Of a stretch of DNA of 64,000 nucleotides, positions 12,700 to 26,099 are shown piece after piece. Origin of the DNA: Sindora glabra (Eukaryota > Streptophyta > Magnoliopsida > Fabales > Fabaceae); NCBI GenBank assembly GCA_020226215.1, contig CM035227.1:106561732-106625731 (forward strand), read 5' to 3'. A program made the translations under genes and the position numbers. The notes under the pieces were generated by a model, which had not been told where the DNA came from, did no database searches, and saw only the letters and a list, made by a program, of their open reading frames with translations. Numbering within the stretch: the first letter of the stretch is position 1; the number at the start of each line of letters is the position of its first letter.

Positions 12700-15600
12700 G
12701 GGGAAGAAAGAGTTGTACCATGTTCATATATATTATGAAGGGAAAATAATGCTGCTTGCAACCTAATCTTTTACACTGTTCTTCATACAATGATATTTGC
12801 TCATATTAACCACTTTGAATCAAATTGGTGATAGAGGAATAATAATTCATTTAATGCTTATGTACAAGGTTGTGGGATTTGACCCCAGACATGAAAAGGG
12901 GGGGGGGGGGTGTAAAGTGCTTAAAGCAATTTTTACCTTACCATATTGATAACACAGAGTTTTGAATATAAGTGCCCTAATATATTACAAATTTCTCACT
13001 ATTAAACTACCTTCCAGTAGCTTAATGGTTGACACTTACCTGACATATTCTTGTGGGAAAGAAGTGAAACCTGCATAACCTTGGGAAACAACCGTAAAAA
13101 TGCAATTAGCATTTCTGTCTGGCACTGCACAAATTTTGGATCTTGTTTTCCCCTCCATTGATTATGTTCTTGTTACATTAGAGAGAGAGAGAGAGACAGA
13201 GAGAGAAATAGAACCTTTATGTGCAGCGAGAATAAAATTACTATTTTTATATATAATGAAATTTATAAAAAAGTTTATATTTACTTCTTTTAAACGTAAG
13301 AAGAAATTATGCGATACACTCTAAAAAGGAAAGGATCCAAATTCAATTGAAATCCAATGTTTTTAAAATTTTGGAGTGTTGCATTATTCTGAATTTAACT
13401 CCTTTGAAGTGTATGATATGTTTTAAACAGTAAAGTCTCATGAATATTAATAAAAAATAAACGTTTAGAATTTAAAAAATAACAAATTACTAAAAAATTA
13501 TTTTTAATTTATAATTATTTTATTTCTTAATTTTTTTCATCAATAAACATGATCCCCTACTTTAGAATATATCTTGCATTGAATGGAAAAAGATATTATT
13601 ATCCTTGACCATGAGAGAAGTGCACAAGTTCTTATTCAAATAAGTAGCATCTTAAATCTCTATAAATTGATTGAAATTAACACTAAAATTGAGAGAATCT
13701 TGTATATAGAAAAGAACTTAATATCAAAATAAATGCTTGATATACTTTTAGGAAAGAGATATATCATACAGTTATTTAATAAATTGTGAGATTTAGATAC
13801 TTGTGTACCAGAAAGCTAAATTGAAGACATAAATTGTGAGATTCAGACACTTGTGTACCAGAAAGCTACATTGAAGACCGCTGGCTGTACTTTAGTTGAC
13901 AGACTCCTCAAGTAACAGCGGACAGTTTTTCATTTTTCCTTTTTAATTGGAAACTGATGGATTCGACAACATTTTTTAGTAGGCTCGAATCAAACCTAAA
14001 TTTAGAAAAAATAACCTCTGCTGTTAAAATCTTTTTAATAAAAAATTTTCACGGAGGTTTTAACAAACTGTTTGCGCTAAGCCATCAGGGAATTCAAACT
14101 TATAATTTAATGATTCTAAATTTAATTTTTTTTTTGTCTTAATCATAGTAATATTAGAACTCTCAATGAATCATTAGACTTTTTTTTAACATTAATAATA
14201 AAAAACTTAAATTCAGACCTTCACTACGGTGCATACATATATATAGTTTAAATTTAATGCACTGTTAAAGTAAAACATTTTAATTTGTAAGTAAACATAA
14301 ATATGACATATTATTAAAAATATAATAATAATTAAAATTTTTATTAAAAATAATAAAATTTTAATAATTTTTAAATAACATAATAATACTGAAATGAACT
14401 ATAATTGATTTATACTGACAGTATATTATATTTTAATCCATACACTGTATATAATAGAATTAGCCGTATATTATAAGATTTTGAATTTAAATTTTAAATA
14501 TGTCAGAAATAAAATTTTTTAGATGATATTAAATATTACAGGATAGTTATCATGTGACTCGAATCATGAGACCTTACTCCGGCACCAGCATGACTCCCTC
14601 ATACATCGTAGAGTAATCTTGGCATGCTGCAGCTACGAATGATATTTAAGTAATCCAGATTGTCAATTTCAGACAATCATTTTTTTTTTTTTTTATAACC
14701 AAGGAAATCATTGACGCTCCTTTACTCATGTGCTTAGTTAATGAAAAAGCTTTGCCGTTTCTGACGGGTTTCTTCTCGGCCGCCGCCGCCGTGAACTCCG
14801 CCGCAGTTGAAACCAATGAATTAAATTACTGCATGTCCTCTTTTAAGGCTCATTCATCACTTTAAATAAATCCTCCACTTTTCTCCTTTGCTTCGAGTTC
14901 GAACTCTTCCTCTTGATAAAACCAACTTCCATACTCGTAGTTTTCTCTGCTTGCAATTTCAGAAACATGGAGAAATTTCATATGCCCAAACCAATTAAAA
15001 TAATTATTTATTGAAATTTTAGTTCCATTTAATAACTAAAAATCTTTTCGGAAGACCCTATAGAATCAAATTAAAATTAACACAGCGCAGTCAATCAAAT
15101 TTCTTGATTACATAACCCAAAGAAATTTATAAATAAGAACTAAAAAAAAAAGAAGAAGAGAGAGAGAGAGAGAGTTTTTTTTTTCTTATTAACATGTATG
15201 TGTTGTCCCTCGTCATCCTGCCATCTTACTGCTTGGACTTCGTCTTCTTCCAGCAGAAACCTTCTGAAGGGGAAATAAATAAATAAATAAAATCAAACAA
15301 TTATCAATATTATCATTCTTCAATCTATCACGATGAATAAATTCAGAATTATCAGTGAAAAGATATTGCATATCAAATTCGGCCACCGCCGGAAAATAAA
15401 TCTCGCTGCCTCTGATATGGCCAGAAACTTGCTATAAATATTAACAACAAATATTTGTACACTATACTGCTGAATTTCTCCAACTAAGCAAACCATAGAA
15501 CATACATAAATCGAAAAACAAAAAATCAGTAGAAGAAAACATGATTTCTGATCCCACATTCTAGTTCCAAATTTCTTGGAACTAAATTCCAGCCTATGAA

Positions 15601-15980
15601 TCAAATCCAATTTAGAACCCAACAAAAAAAAAAAAATTGTCTCCCAAGAAACCAAACCCATTCCGTGTAACGGCACAACCAGACTCACAGGTTGTGCCAC
15701 CATTACCGAACCAAAGCTCGCGACTTGGGAAGGAGGAAGCGCTACGGACAACTTAAGGCGCACGTTAGACTATACCACACCGTCACATTGTTGCACATTT
15801 CACACTCGAGATAACGCCGATACTTCTCTCTCTTGTTTCTCTCTCCTAGTCTTCCTCTGTCACCACCTTTGTTGTTCCCTCCTCCGCAAAATTTCCTAAA
15901 TTAAAATCCCAACAACGTTGTTTCAAATCATCTCTTCCTTAAAATTCTATAATTACATTGCAAACTGTATCTGAATTATT
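12700..15980. other. Intergenic region between the CCT and ATX genes
   Basis: Mostly AT-rich. It includes a run of 14 or so G residues near 12899, a GA microsatellite at about 15157-15174, the 50-bp duplication listed separately, and an unassigned minus-strand open frame at 15320-15763 (see findings). A GC-richer patch with repeated cgccgc triplets lies at about 14775-14810. No gene could be supported. Confidence 0.65.
13781..13880. repeat. Direct duplication, 50 bp, two copies
   Basis: aaattgtgag, then ttgtgtaccagaaagcta, then ttgaagac, occurs at 13781-13830 and again at 13831-13880 with four substitutions or so. Simple tandem duplication in intergenic DNA. Confidence 0.85.
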
Positions 15981-15984
15981 TACT

Positions 15985-16374
15985 GCATAAGATATTTATA
16001 TATATATATATATTTTTTCACCTTTCTCTCTCCCTGTCTTCCTAGGCAGCTGCCGAGAGAGCTTACCGAAAACAGATCCCTCTTTTCTCTGACTCTGCTA
16101 ATTCGATCAATTCTTCTGACATTCCTTCTCTCAATAGCCTGTTTCTTAAAATCTCAAACTTTCTTGTCGGGTCTTTCTGCCTGTTTGGAATTTATACTGG
16201 GTTGCTGCGTCGGATTTTACGAATTGCTCTGTTTTTTTTTTCTACCAATTTTTTTTGAAATTAGGGTTTATGGGGTGTTTCATATTCGATAAAAAAAACT
16301 CGTGTGGTATTGCGAAGTTTGAATTTTGATCCGAGTCGTGAGTTTGATTAATGCGGTGATTACTCCCTGCGAGA
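15985..16374 (+). promoter_or_regulatory. Probable core promoter and 5' leader of the ATX gene
   Basis: A (TA)n stretch at about 15990-16013 could act as TATA element, followed by a CT-rich leader (cacctttctctctccctgtc). The leader carries a telo-box-like TTAGGGTTT at 16261-16269 and two upstream start codons (16270 and 16351), each closed before the main ATG at 16375. Transcription start is inferred. Confidence 0.5.
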
Positions 16375-19300
16375 ATGATAATCAAGCGGAAACTGAAATC
16401 CCAAATGCCGAGTTTGAAACGTTGCAAACTCGGTGATTCGGCGGGTGGCGATGACGACGATAGCTTTACGTCACGGAAGAAGAGGAAGACGAATGGTTAT
16501 TACCCTTTGAATCTTCTCGGCGACGTCGCTGCGGGTATAATTCCTGTGAGCTTTCACGGCTTACTCAGTGCTGGTGTCTCTGAGAAGCGGTTTTCTGCAT
16601 CGTGGTGCACCGAAGTTTCGTGCTCCCCGGGCGAAGTCGAGTCAAAGTCTAAGGGTGGAAGAGCCCCGATAAATCGGCCTGTGCAGGCTCCAAGGCCGCC
16701 GCTGGTGAGAACCTCGAGGGGTCGGGTTCAGGTACTTCCTTCTCGGTTTAACGATTCGGTAATTGAGAATTGGAAGAAAGATGATAAGACCAACTCGCGT
16801 GATTATAGTTTTGAAGAGGTGGAATGTAAAGGGGAAGATTTTAGTTTTAGGACACCCAAAACACACAATCAGAATACAAAGAAGAGGAAAAACGATGAGA
16901 AAATTGGTTTTAAGTATCGGAAATATTCAGCATTGTGTAAAGATGATGGAAGAGATGATAGGCGTATAAAGTATAAGAAATTTGATACAAGAAAGTACTC
17001 AAGTTCAATGGGTAGAACCACCCCAATGGACGAGCAAGTAACCAAAGACAAGAGAGGCCAATTTGTCGATACGGAAGACGTCGGTTTAACTGGAAATGAG
17101 AGATTCTTGAAGAAGGATGGGTTATATGGACCGGAAGACTTTTATGCGGGTGATATAGTGTGGGCAAAAGCGGGGAAGAAGGAACCCTTTTGGCCAGCTA
17201 TTGTCATTGATCCAATGTCTCAGGCACCTGAACTGGTCCTGAGGTCTTGTATAGCTGATGCAGCTTGTGTGATGTTTCTCGGGTACTCTGGGAATGAAAG
17301 TCAGAGGGTGTGTATTACTTTTCTTTGCTATTTAACAACATGTATTGGTGGTGAACTTGTCATTTATTGTGTTTCGATTATACTAAGCAGGACTATGCAT
17401 GGGTGAAGCATGGGATGATTTTTCCATTTATGGATTACGTAGACAGGTGTGCAATTGATGTTTGTTCATTAATTTACGTTCTGCAGACTGCCATATGAAT
17501 ACACGAGGTTTTTCTTTTCTTATCTGAAAAACGATTCATGCTTACACGGCATAATTTTACACTATAGGTTCCAAGGGCAGTCTGAATTGAGTCACTATAA
17601 TTCCTGTGATTTCCAAATGGCAATAGAGGAGGCATTTTTGGCAGATCAGGGCTTTACTGAGAAGTTGATAGCAGATATAAATATAGCTGCTGGTAACACA
17701 GGTTTTGATGAAACTATTCTAAAAGGCGTTCTGGAGGCTCCTGGTTCAAACCAGGATGCAGCAAGTCACTTTCTAAATCCGGTATGTATTTACTTGTTTA
17801 TATATATATATATATATTTGTTTGGAAGAGTGGGGAGGGAAGCTATGGCTGCTTAGTGGCTGACTGGTTGTTGACCTTTTCATGCATCATATTTAAGAAA
17901 AGTTGATAACATAAGTTTAGTTTGCTTCTGTAAATTAATGCTGGCGCAGCTGCTTGCTTCATCTCTGATTTGTAGGCTGAAGTCTGACTTGTAGATTACA
18001 AATACAGATTTTCTTTGCTTATGTAATTATTACTCTATTCCCTGTACTCCAAATAAGTCAAGGATCGAGGAATCCCACTGAAATCTGATCAAACTTGATG
18101 GTTCAATGATTCTAATTCCTCTATGCAGGATTTATTTGATAAGAAGGACACACGGCCCTGTGAAGCATGTGGATTGTGTCTTCCTTTCAAATGGTCAAAG
18201 AAGACAAGGGATTTGGCTCAAGGTGGCCAATTTCTTTGTAAAACATGTGCTAGGGTTTGTATAACTTGCCTCTTTTGCCAACAGTTTCTGTATTAGTTAT
18301 GTAATTAAACATTATTATCTTATGTAAATTTATAGTAAAATATTTTGATTATATTTTATATTCTGTATCCTTTAGAATCAGTTTTTTTTTCCCTTGGGCA
18401 GTTAACTAAATCAAATCATTATTGTGGTATATGCAAGAAAGTTTGGAACCATTCAGATAGTGGAAGCTGGGTGAGTCAATTAGATATACTTAGCTAATTA
18501 AAGATAGTGTTTTCCCCCTTTAGGATTTAATGGCTTTGCAGTTTTAAAATTTTTTCCCTTTGGGATGTGGCCAATTAGGTGCGTTGTGATGGATGCAAGG
18601 TGTGGGTGCATGCAGAATGTGACAAAATTTCGAGCAACCTGTTCAAGGTTTGTCTGTTACAGTTGATATCTGATTATGTTTTATTCTGTCTGCATATGGA
18701 GCTCAAAGAGATATTTTTGTTTTCGCTGACTGATGTATTTTGTGCTTGAAGAATCTCGGAGGCACAGATTATTACTGCCCAACTTGCAAAGCCAAATTTG
18801 ATTTTGAGTTATCTGATTCAGAAAAATCGCAGCCAAAAGTCAAGTAAGTCTGTTGTGGCTGTTTAGATTATTTACACAACTACCCATTTTTAAAGGCATA
18901 TCCTAATTATTTCCTGTAAAGTTTTCGTGATCTCCATCCCAAGATTAAGGGATATAAGCTCAGCTACTTATTCAAATATTTTTATTGATGGTTTGATACA
19001 GATGGAACAAAAACAGTGGGCAGGCAGGTCAACTTGTGCTACCTAATAAGGTTACAGTCCTCTGCAATGGTGTAGAGGGCATATATTTCCCAAGCCTTCA
19101 TTTGTAAGCATTAATCGCTTCAAAAGTCCTCCATTATGCCTATCATTTTGGTTTTATTTTATTTTATTTTTTTAATTGCTTGAATTATTCAGCATTCGGC
19201 ACTTATAATTAGTTGGTTTATTGGTAAAAAGATCTTGTGAATCACAATAGATTAATGCCTTTTCTAGATTGGTAATTAATGAGCAACATTGATTTCCTGA

Positions 19301-22300
19301 TTTTGCCTTTTTGTATCTTGGTATTGAAAAGAGATAGAAAGTGGCATTAGTTCAACAAATGTTTTTTTTTTTCCCTTTATTTTTTTATTGGGGTAGCATC
19401 ATTAATTTGTTGTTTCCTATTTCATGAACCACTATTGTTCAAAATTGTGAAATTCATGTCTATGGCTGCCATACATGATGGGATTCAGCATCCCCTAAAA
19501 TTGTAGAATAAATTATTTTTTGCACCACACTTGGGATCATTCCTGGCTAATGTCCTGGTTGGATATGCTTGAAAAGATGGGCTTGTGGGGGATATAAGTC
19601 GTTTTTCTTTGCTCCCGCTTTATTTGAAGTATTAAAAAGTGTGACATGCATATCAACTGGCATGTCCGTCTTTTAAACAACAGTTTCAGCCTATGTTTTT
19701 TGTATGAGATAAGATAATGTTTGTTGCTTCGTTGTGGCTTAAAGCTCGTGGTTTTTTCTTTTTTAGAGGGATTAGTTTGATTGATTTGCAAAGGGATTGG
19801 GAATATATTTTAGAACTTTATTGTTTGTTATCTATGTGTCTTTAAGTTTTTCTGTCTTTTGAGGATGGTCCATCCTCTTTATTTGTAATTTTCTCCTTCT
19901 CCTGATAATATTTTATTTTTCTAAAAAAAAAAATGACTTATGCTACTTCTGTTTGAGTTGTTGACCTCTTCTACTTATGGTATGGAGAAAAATGTTTTCT
20001 TATGTTTTCATATATTCTCCTCCTTCAGAGTTGTGTGCAACTGTGGATTTTGTGGGACAGAAAAGCAAGCACTTAGTGAATGGGAACGGCATACAGGTTC
20101 CAAATCAAGAAATTGGAGAACAAGTGTTAGGGTGAAAAGCTCTATGCTGCCACTGGAACAATGGGTTTGTTCACGAATACATGTTCTTTTACTTTTGGCT
20201 GGTTTTGCATCTAATCTAATCATCTTTTTAAACTTGTAATTCAGTATGGTACATGTAATGTTCTTGGAGGCTTGCTATACGTACAAGTCTACTCCTATAT
20301 TCTACCAATTGGTATTATCAATTAAAATTTTTTCTGCCTTTTCTTAAATTCGATAATATTTCCATGTCAATATTTTATTCAAATCCCTAATGCTAATATT
20401 TTAGGAGCTCCATAATGTTGGTCTCTTATGTCATCTGGTATGATATGGGAGATTCAGAAAATCAAATCAAGTTGCGGATTTCTATATAGGATTTTAGATT
20501 TATATTGCTAGGTTTAGGTTTATGTATGGTCTTTTTATCGCAGTCTCTTGTATGAGAAATACATATACAGTCATGTGGTTAATGCAATGTTATTTGATTT
20601 CTCAGATGCTGCAGTTGGCAGAATTTCATGCCAATGCTCAAGTAACTGCCAAACCTAAAAAACCATCTTTAAAAGAAAGGAAGCAGAAGTTGCTTGCCTT
20701 TCTGCAAGGTATCATTTTTTCTTCCTTCTGTTCATGTATAAATTTACATTTTGATGTTCTATGAAAAAATCCACGATATGATGTGTTTTTCCCAGTGATA
20801 TAATGACGCTATGAACTATTTTCTCTCACAGAGAAGTATGAACCTGTTTATGCCAAGTGGACCACAGAACGGTGTGCTGTATGCAGATGGGTTGAAGATT
20901 GGGACTACAACAAAATTATCATTTGCAACAGGTGATCTTACATCTTCACCTTAGTATTTGATAATTTATTTCTAACATTGAAGTCACAAAGACAGTGTTT
21001 TAAAAACAATTTCTGCATTAATATATAGACTTGCAGCTATAAATATAGTGAGATCAGCAATTTTCACCAATCAATGATGGCTTTTAATTGTGTGTGTATT
21101 AAAAATATTATACAAGTGCCTCTAGTTTTTTTTGCGTAACACTACCACCAAGCATATCTTGCCTTTACTTTCAGTTAGATGTGTTCAGTATAGTCTGAGA
21201 TTCTGTGGAACAAATTCCTGGATTTATTATCAAAAACTTACCAGTCAGACATTTGCTATAGGCCATTTGTCAGCAAAAGCAAGACATGTTTCTTTCTTCT
21301 GCAAGGTTCTATAGTGACGGAAGACTCCTGGTTGCTGTACTATATATATATATATGTATGTATGCATGTATATATACATATATATAATAGATTATACAAT
21401 TTATATGGATATACATTATATATCTTGTAGATGTCAAATAGCCGTGCATCAAGAATGCTATGGAGCAAGAAATGTAAGAGACATTACGTCTTGGGTTTGT
21501 AAAGTTTGTGAAACACCAGATATCAGGCGGGAGTGTTGTTTGTGCCCTGTAAAAGGTATGCATCCTAGATTTTTTATATGATGTCTAAATTGGTTGTTTG
21601 GTTTAGTTTCTTCGAGGAACCCACCCACTTGTTTCACCTTAGTCTCCTTTCTGTTTGGCCCCGCAGGTGGTGCTCTAAAGCCAACCGACATTGACACATT
21701 ATGGGTTCATATTACTTGTGCTTGGTTTCGACCAGAAGTCTCCTTTGCTAGTGATGAAAAGATGGAGCCTGCTCTTGGTATTCTGAGTATTCCATCAAAT
21801 TCGTTTGTGAAGGTGGGGTGTCTATGGTTGACAGTTTATAGCTATTCCAATCAAGTATTTTATGTCACCATTACTTTATGATGCATGTCAACACTGTGAA
21901 AGGAAAAAAAATTGATGTTTTCAGTTTGGAGTATCTTGGTATCATGAATGTGTTAAGACTGTTGTAATAGTATATGATTTGTCCAGTAAAATGCCCACCT
22001 GTAAATTATTGTTATTATTTAATTAATGCAAATTCGTTCTTCATGGAAACTTGCTTAAGTTCCAATGATTCATTATTCTACCTGAAGTTGAAAAGTGTCT
22101 GTTTGATCTAATTATTTGGTTCTGGGAAGTTGGTATGTGTATATAATATAGATTTCATATTTATCATTTCTATTATGATTTATATGTTTCTTGATATAAT
22201 CTAATCTTCCACTGCAATCTAAAAGTCTGCCGTGCTGACTTGAATATCAGATTTGTGTTATTTGTAAGCAAATTCATGGTTCATGCACACAATGCTGCAA

Positions 22301-25300
22301 GTGCTCAACTTATTTCCATGCAATGTGTGCATCAAGAGCAGGGTATCGCATGGAGGTGAGAATTGATTCAGTTTGACCTGGATTGCATTTGTACCAATAC
22401 TGTTGACATTTAAGACTTTGTATTTCTTTCTAATGGAGTTGATGCCATTTTTCAATCTATTCCCCAAGTTTATGCAATACAATTTTATCTTCACTTATAC
22501 TGTCTAATTTGTCAATTCCATGGCCCCCTCTTTGGGAACAATAATGATAACAATCTGCAAGGAATTTGTACAAATTGCTTGCAAGATATGAACAAGAACT
22601 GCTCTGAACTGCTGAATATATATGAAATCTGATGCCAGTTCTCATAAGAAAAATGGAGCAATATACCATTGTTATTTAATCCCTAATCTTAGCTTTGACA
22701 TTCTTGCTTACATGATTGACTTGAAGTTAATAAATTGCGTTTTTCTTATGGATAATTTATGATATTTCACAATACGTTACTGAATTTTCTTTCCTTCATA
22801 TGCAGTTGCATTGTTTGGAGAAAAATGGGAAACAGACAACAAAAATGGTTTCTTATTGTGCATATCACAGGTGCTGAATCCCTCACTCTCAGTGAAGGAA
22901 GAGATTATTCTCTCTTTTATTCATTTCTATTGTTTCTATGACAGTTTAATTTGCTCAATTCATCTAATTTCTTGAACAACTATATATGTTTGGTTTTTCC
23001 TGAAACCTGTCTTTCAAGAGCACTGATGGACAGTATTATTTTTGGCCTTTCAACATAATCTCATCTTATTTATAATATGGCAGGGCTCCAAATCCAGACA
23101 CTGTGCTGATTATTCAGACACCTCTTGGGGTAATTTCAGCAAAGAGCCTTCTTCAAAATAAGAAAAAAGCCGGATCAAGGCTGATTTCATCTAGGAGAAC
23201 AAAGTTGGAAGACACTACCCTAGAAAATGCTGAGCATGACCAGTTCTCTGCTGCTAGATGCCGTATCTTTCACAGAACTAATAATAGCAGAAAGGTAGCA
23301 AAGAAAATTTATATTCATATTGATAGAAGTTTAAAAGTAATGCTTAGCATGACATTGTCTGTGATAGTTACCACTTGTTGATGGTCTTATATATGTTTGT
23401 AGTGAAAGTGCTATTAGGTTAAAGCGTTATAGGTACTTCTTTCTTTATCAACATTACAAATAAATGATTTTGTTGCAGACAAGCAATGCTAATTGATTAA
23501 GAGTGTCTGCTGACAATCGTATGGAATGCTAACTTGTGCAAGTATATTGATCAAATATTGTGTTTGTTGTCTTTCCTAGTTTTAAAAAATTTGACTCCCC
23601 CCTGTCTGTTCATCATCTAGTTTATCACTATTCCTTTGTTCATTTTTCATTTGCACCTTTGTGTGATTGTTATAAAATTTTAAACCATTATTTTGTGATC
23701 ACTAGAGAGCTGCGGATGAAGCTGTTGCTCATCGAGTGAGGGGTCACTACCATCATCCTTTAGATGTGCTACAGAGTTTGAATGCATACAGGGTATAACT
23801 TACCTTTTTCATATCAGACGGATTCTGCCTATTTGCTCCTAGCTTTGCTGATTTGTTACTCCTCTCACCTTCCTCTGTCTCCTTCCCTTAAAACCAGGTA
23901 GTAGATGAGCCACTGGCATTTTCTTCTTTTAGGGAACGTCTCTACCACTTACAGGTTAGTATTCACCTTCATACTGATCTTTTGGCTTTCAAGATCAATT
24001 TTCTGACTGTATTATCGGTGTGCATATGTGACTTCAGAGAACAGAAAATGAAAGGGTTTGCTTCGGTAGATCAGGGATACACGGATGGGGCCTCTTTGCA
24101 CGTAGAAATATTCAAGAAGGAGAAATGGTATGGATATTATATCAGTATTTTGTTAATGGGAAAAAAAAAAATCACCATGGCTTCGTATTTGTTATTCAGT
24201 CATAACAGATAAATTTTCTGGATTGATTACAAATATCCTTGGGGTATTGGAAGTGTTTGCAAGATTACATCATGAGGATAATATTACACAGAAGGAAGCC
24301 TTTCCAGAAAATCATCAGTTACAATTTCTCTTGAAGGCCCTTTGAAATTCATACCTAAGTCACTCCAAAAACTGGATGCTAGGACAGCCCCTGCAGGGGA
24401 AGACCCCTCTCTGATGCTGCATTCTCTAAAGGCTGCATCAACCTTTTTGACATAAGAATGAAAAATACAGTGTAATAAATCATTTCAGAAGAATGTCATT
24501 AATCCCCTTGATTTTCAAATTAGTATGCCATATAAAGTCAACTGTAGAAAGCTTTTTATCTGCTGTAATATTCATGGATGTGGTTTTGCGTGCAACCATA
24601 TGGGCTGATGCAGCAGTTTCTAAATTATGAAAAGCCTTACATGCAGTTTCTGGAGACTGTTTAATGATGATTGGTTCTTAAGGTTATTCTGGACCTGATT
24701 CAGGTGTTTGCAAAAATATGGTCATGAGATTATTATTATTGTTTGGTAAGAGAATATGTTGATAGAAAGAGAAGGCTCATGGGACAATTAAAAATTAAAT
24801 TTATTAGGACTAGCGTAGTATTATTTGTCTAGGGATCCTGTGTATTTTGGCTTTCTATGTGAGTTAGAACACAACCTTTTTGTAGCAATAGCTAGAATGA
24901 TTCAATTCTAAGCAGGTTCTTGAATATCGCGGTGAACAAGTGAGACGCAGCATTGCAGATCTGAGGGAGGCACGCTATAGATTAGAAGGCAAAGACTGCT
25001 ATGTGAGTTGGTTCATCGCCCTCCCTTTTTTCTACTGTCTCCGGCCTCTCTATCTAAATGACTCCTGTAATCTATTACACTAAACTGTCGATCTTTTTAT
25101 TTTGGCAGCTGTTTAAGATAAGTGAAGAAGTTGTTGTAGATGCCACTGACAAGGGAAACATAGCACGGCTAATCAATCATTCTGTAAGTCAGTCTGGTTT
25201 TAGATGGGTTGGATATAATTTCAGGCTGAAAGCTCTCTCTGCAGTTGTTTCCCTTCTTCAGACACATAACGTCGGATTACACTGATCTAATTGCTGATAG

Positions 25301-25869
25301 GAAATCTGTTTGATCTCACTTGTTTTAAAAGTTAAAGAAGCGTTTAATCATAATCACTTTGTATAATTTACTTTGGAAGGACTGGCGATCAATTGACAAC
25401 ATGTCAAACCAAATGGGATCTTTGTTTGCTACTTGAGGAGTCGAATGTCCTCATGTTTCCTTATCACTATAGGCTATATATATCTTTTGACCAGTTCTTG
25501 ATTTGTGTTAATACAGTGCATGCCAAATTGCTATGCAAGAATCATGAGTGTTGGTGATGATGAGAGCCGGATTGTACTCATTGCTAAGACTAATGTGCCT
25601 GCTGGTGATGAGCTAACGTACTGCCATTCTCTCTCTCTCTCTCTCTCTCTCCCTCCCTCCCTCCCCCCCCTCCCTTTTTTTTCTTTCCTTTTCTGTCTGT
25701 GTGTTGTGTCCTGGATGAATCTGCATTGGGATTCCAGCATGCATCTTATTCTGTTCTTTTAATTTGATAATGTGGCAGATACGACTATTTGTTTGATCCT
25801 GATGAGCCAGATGAATTCAAAGTCCCTTGTTTATGTAAAGCGCCAAACTGCCGGAAATTCATGAATTAA
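16375..25869 (+). CDS. ATX5-like: Histone H3K4 methyltransferase, trithorax-like ATX3/4/5 class
   Basis: Predicted nuclear enzyme that methylates histone H3 lysine 4. Twenty-three coding exons join in phase to 1079 residues: 16375-17307, 17391-17446, 17568-17781, 18129-18254, 18402-18470, 18579-18647, 18752-18843, 19002-19103, 20029-20164, 20606-20708, 20832-20931, 21431-21555, 21667-21812, 22251-22355, 22806-22870, 23084-23294, 23706-23792, 23898-23954, 24038-24127, 24916-25002, 25109-25183, 25517-25617, 25779-25869. The N-terminus MIIKRKLKSQMPSLKRCK is conserved in the class. Domains in order: PWWP (GDIVWAK, about 258-340), Cys-rich segment (412-443), PHD (451-501), PHD plus extended PHD (648-814), SET (about 938-1055; GWGLFA, YRGE, NHSCMPNC at 1014-1021, YDY at 1051-1053), post-SET CLC plus C (1067-1074). 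No FYR domain, which separates it from ATX1/2. Key SET residues are present, so it should be active. Which of ATX3, 4 or 5 is the true orthologue is uncertain; the neighbourhood favours ATX5. Confidence 0.95.
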
Positions 25870-26072
25870 GATTTATACAGATGACAGCTATTGTTTCTCC
25901 GCAAGGAGCACTAACCCTGTCCCCGCATCCGTGGGAATCTTAGTTACACCAAAGTTGTAGTTTTCATCAAGAGAAAAAGGCAAGAGTAGGCAAAAGGAAA
26001 GGGCATAAATTTTTTCATGTTTTTCCCTTCATTTGATTGGGTTTTGTTTTTGTTAGACATTCGTGGAAGCTT

Positions 26073-26078
26073 AATAAA
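26073..26078 (+). terminator. Poly(A) signal of the ATX gene
   Basis: AATAAA 204 bp after the TAA stop, preceded by a T-rich stretch; consistent with a plant 3' end. Confidence 0.5.
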
Positions 26079-26099
26079 AGGTATAGATTTAGCAGCCTA

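Noticed and set aside
12869..12915. gggatttgaccccag beside a G-run, looked like a tRNA or SINE B box
   Set aside because: No A box at proper spacing and no cloverleaf.
13018..13080. tagcttaatggttgacac, looked like a polymerase III A box
   Set aside because: The expected B box downstream is absent or too degenerate to claim a SINE.
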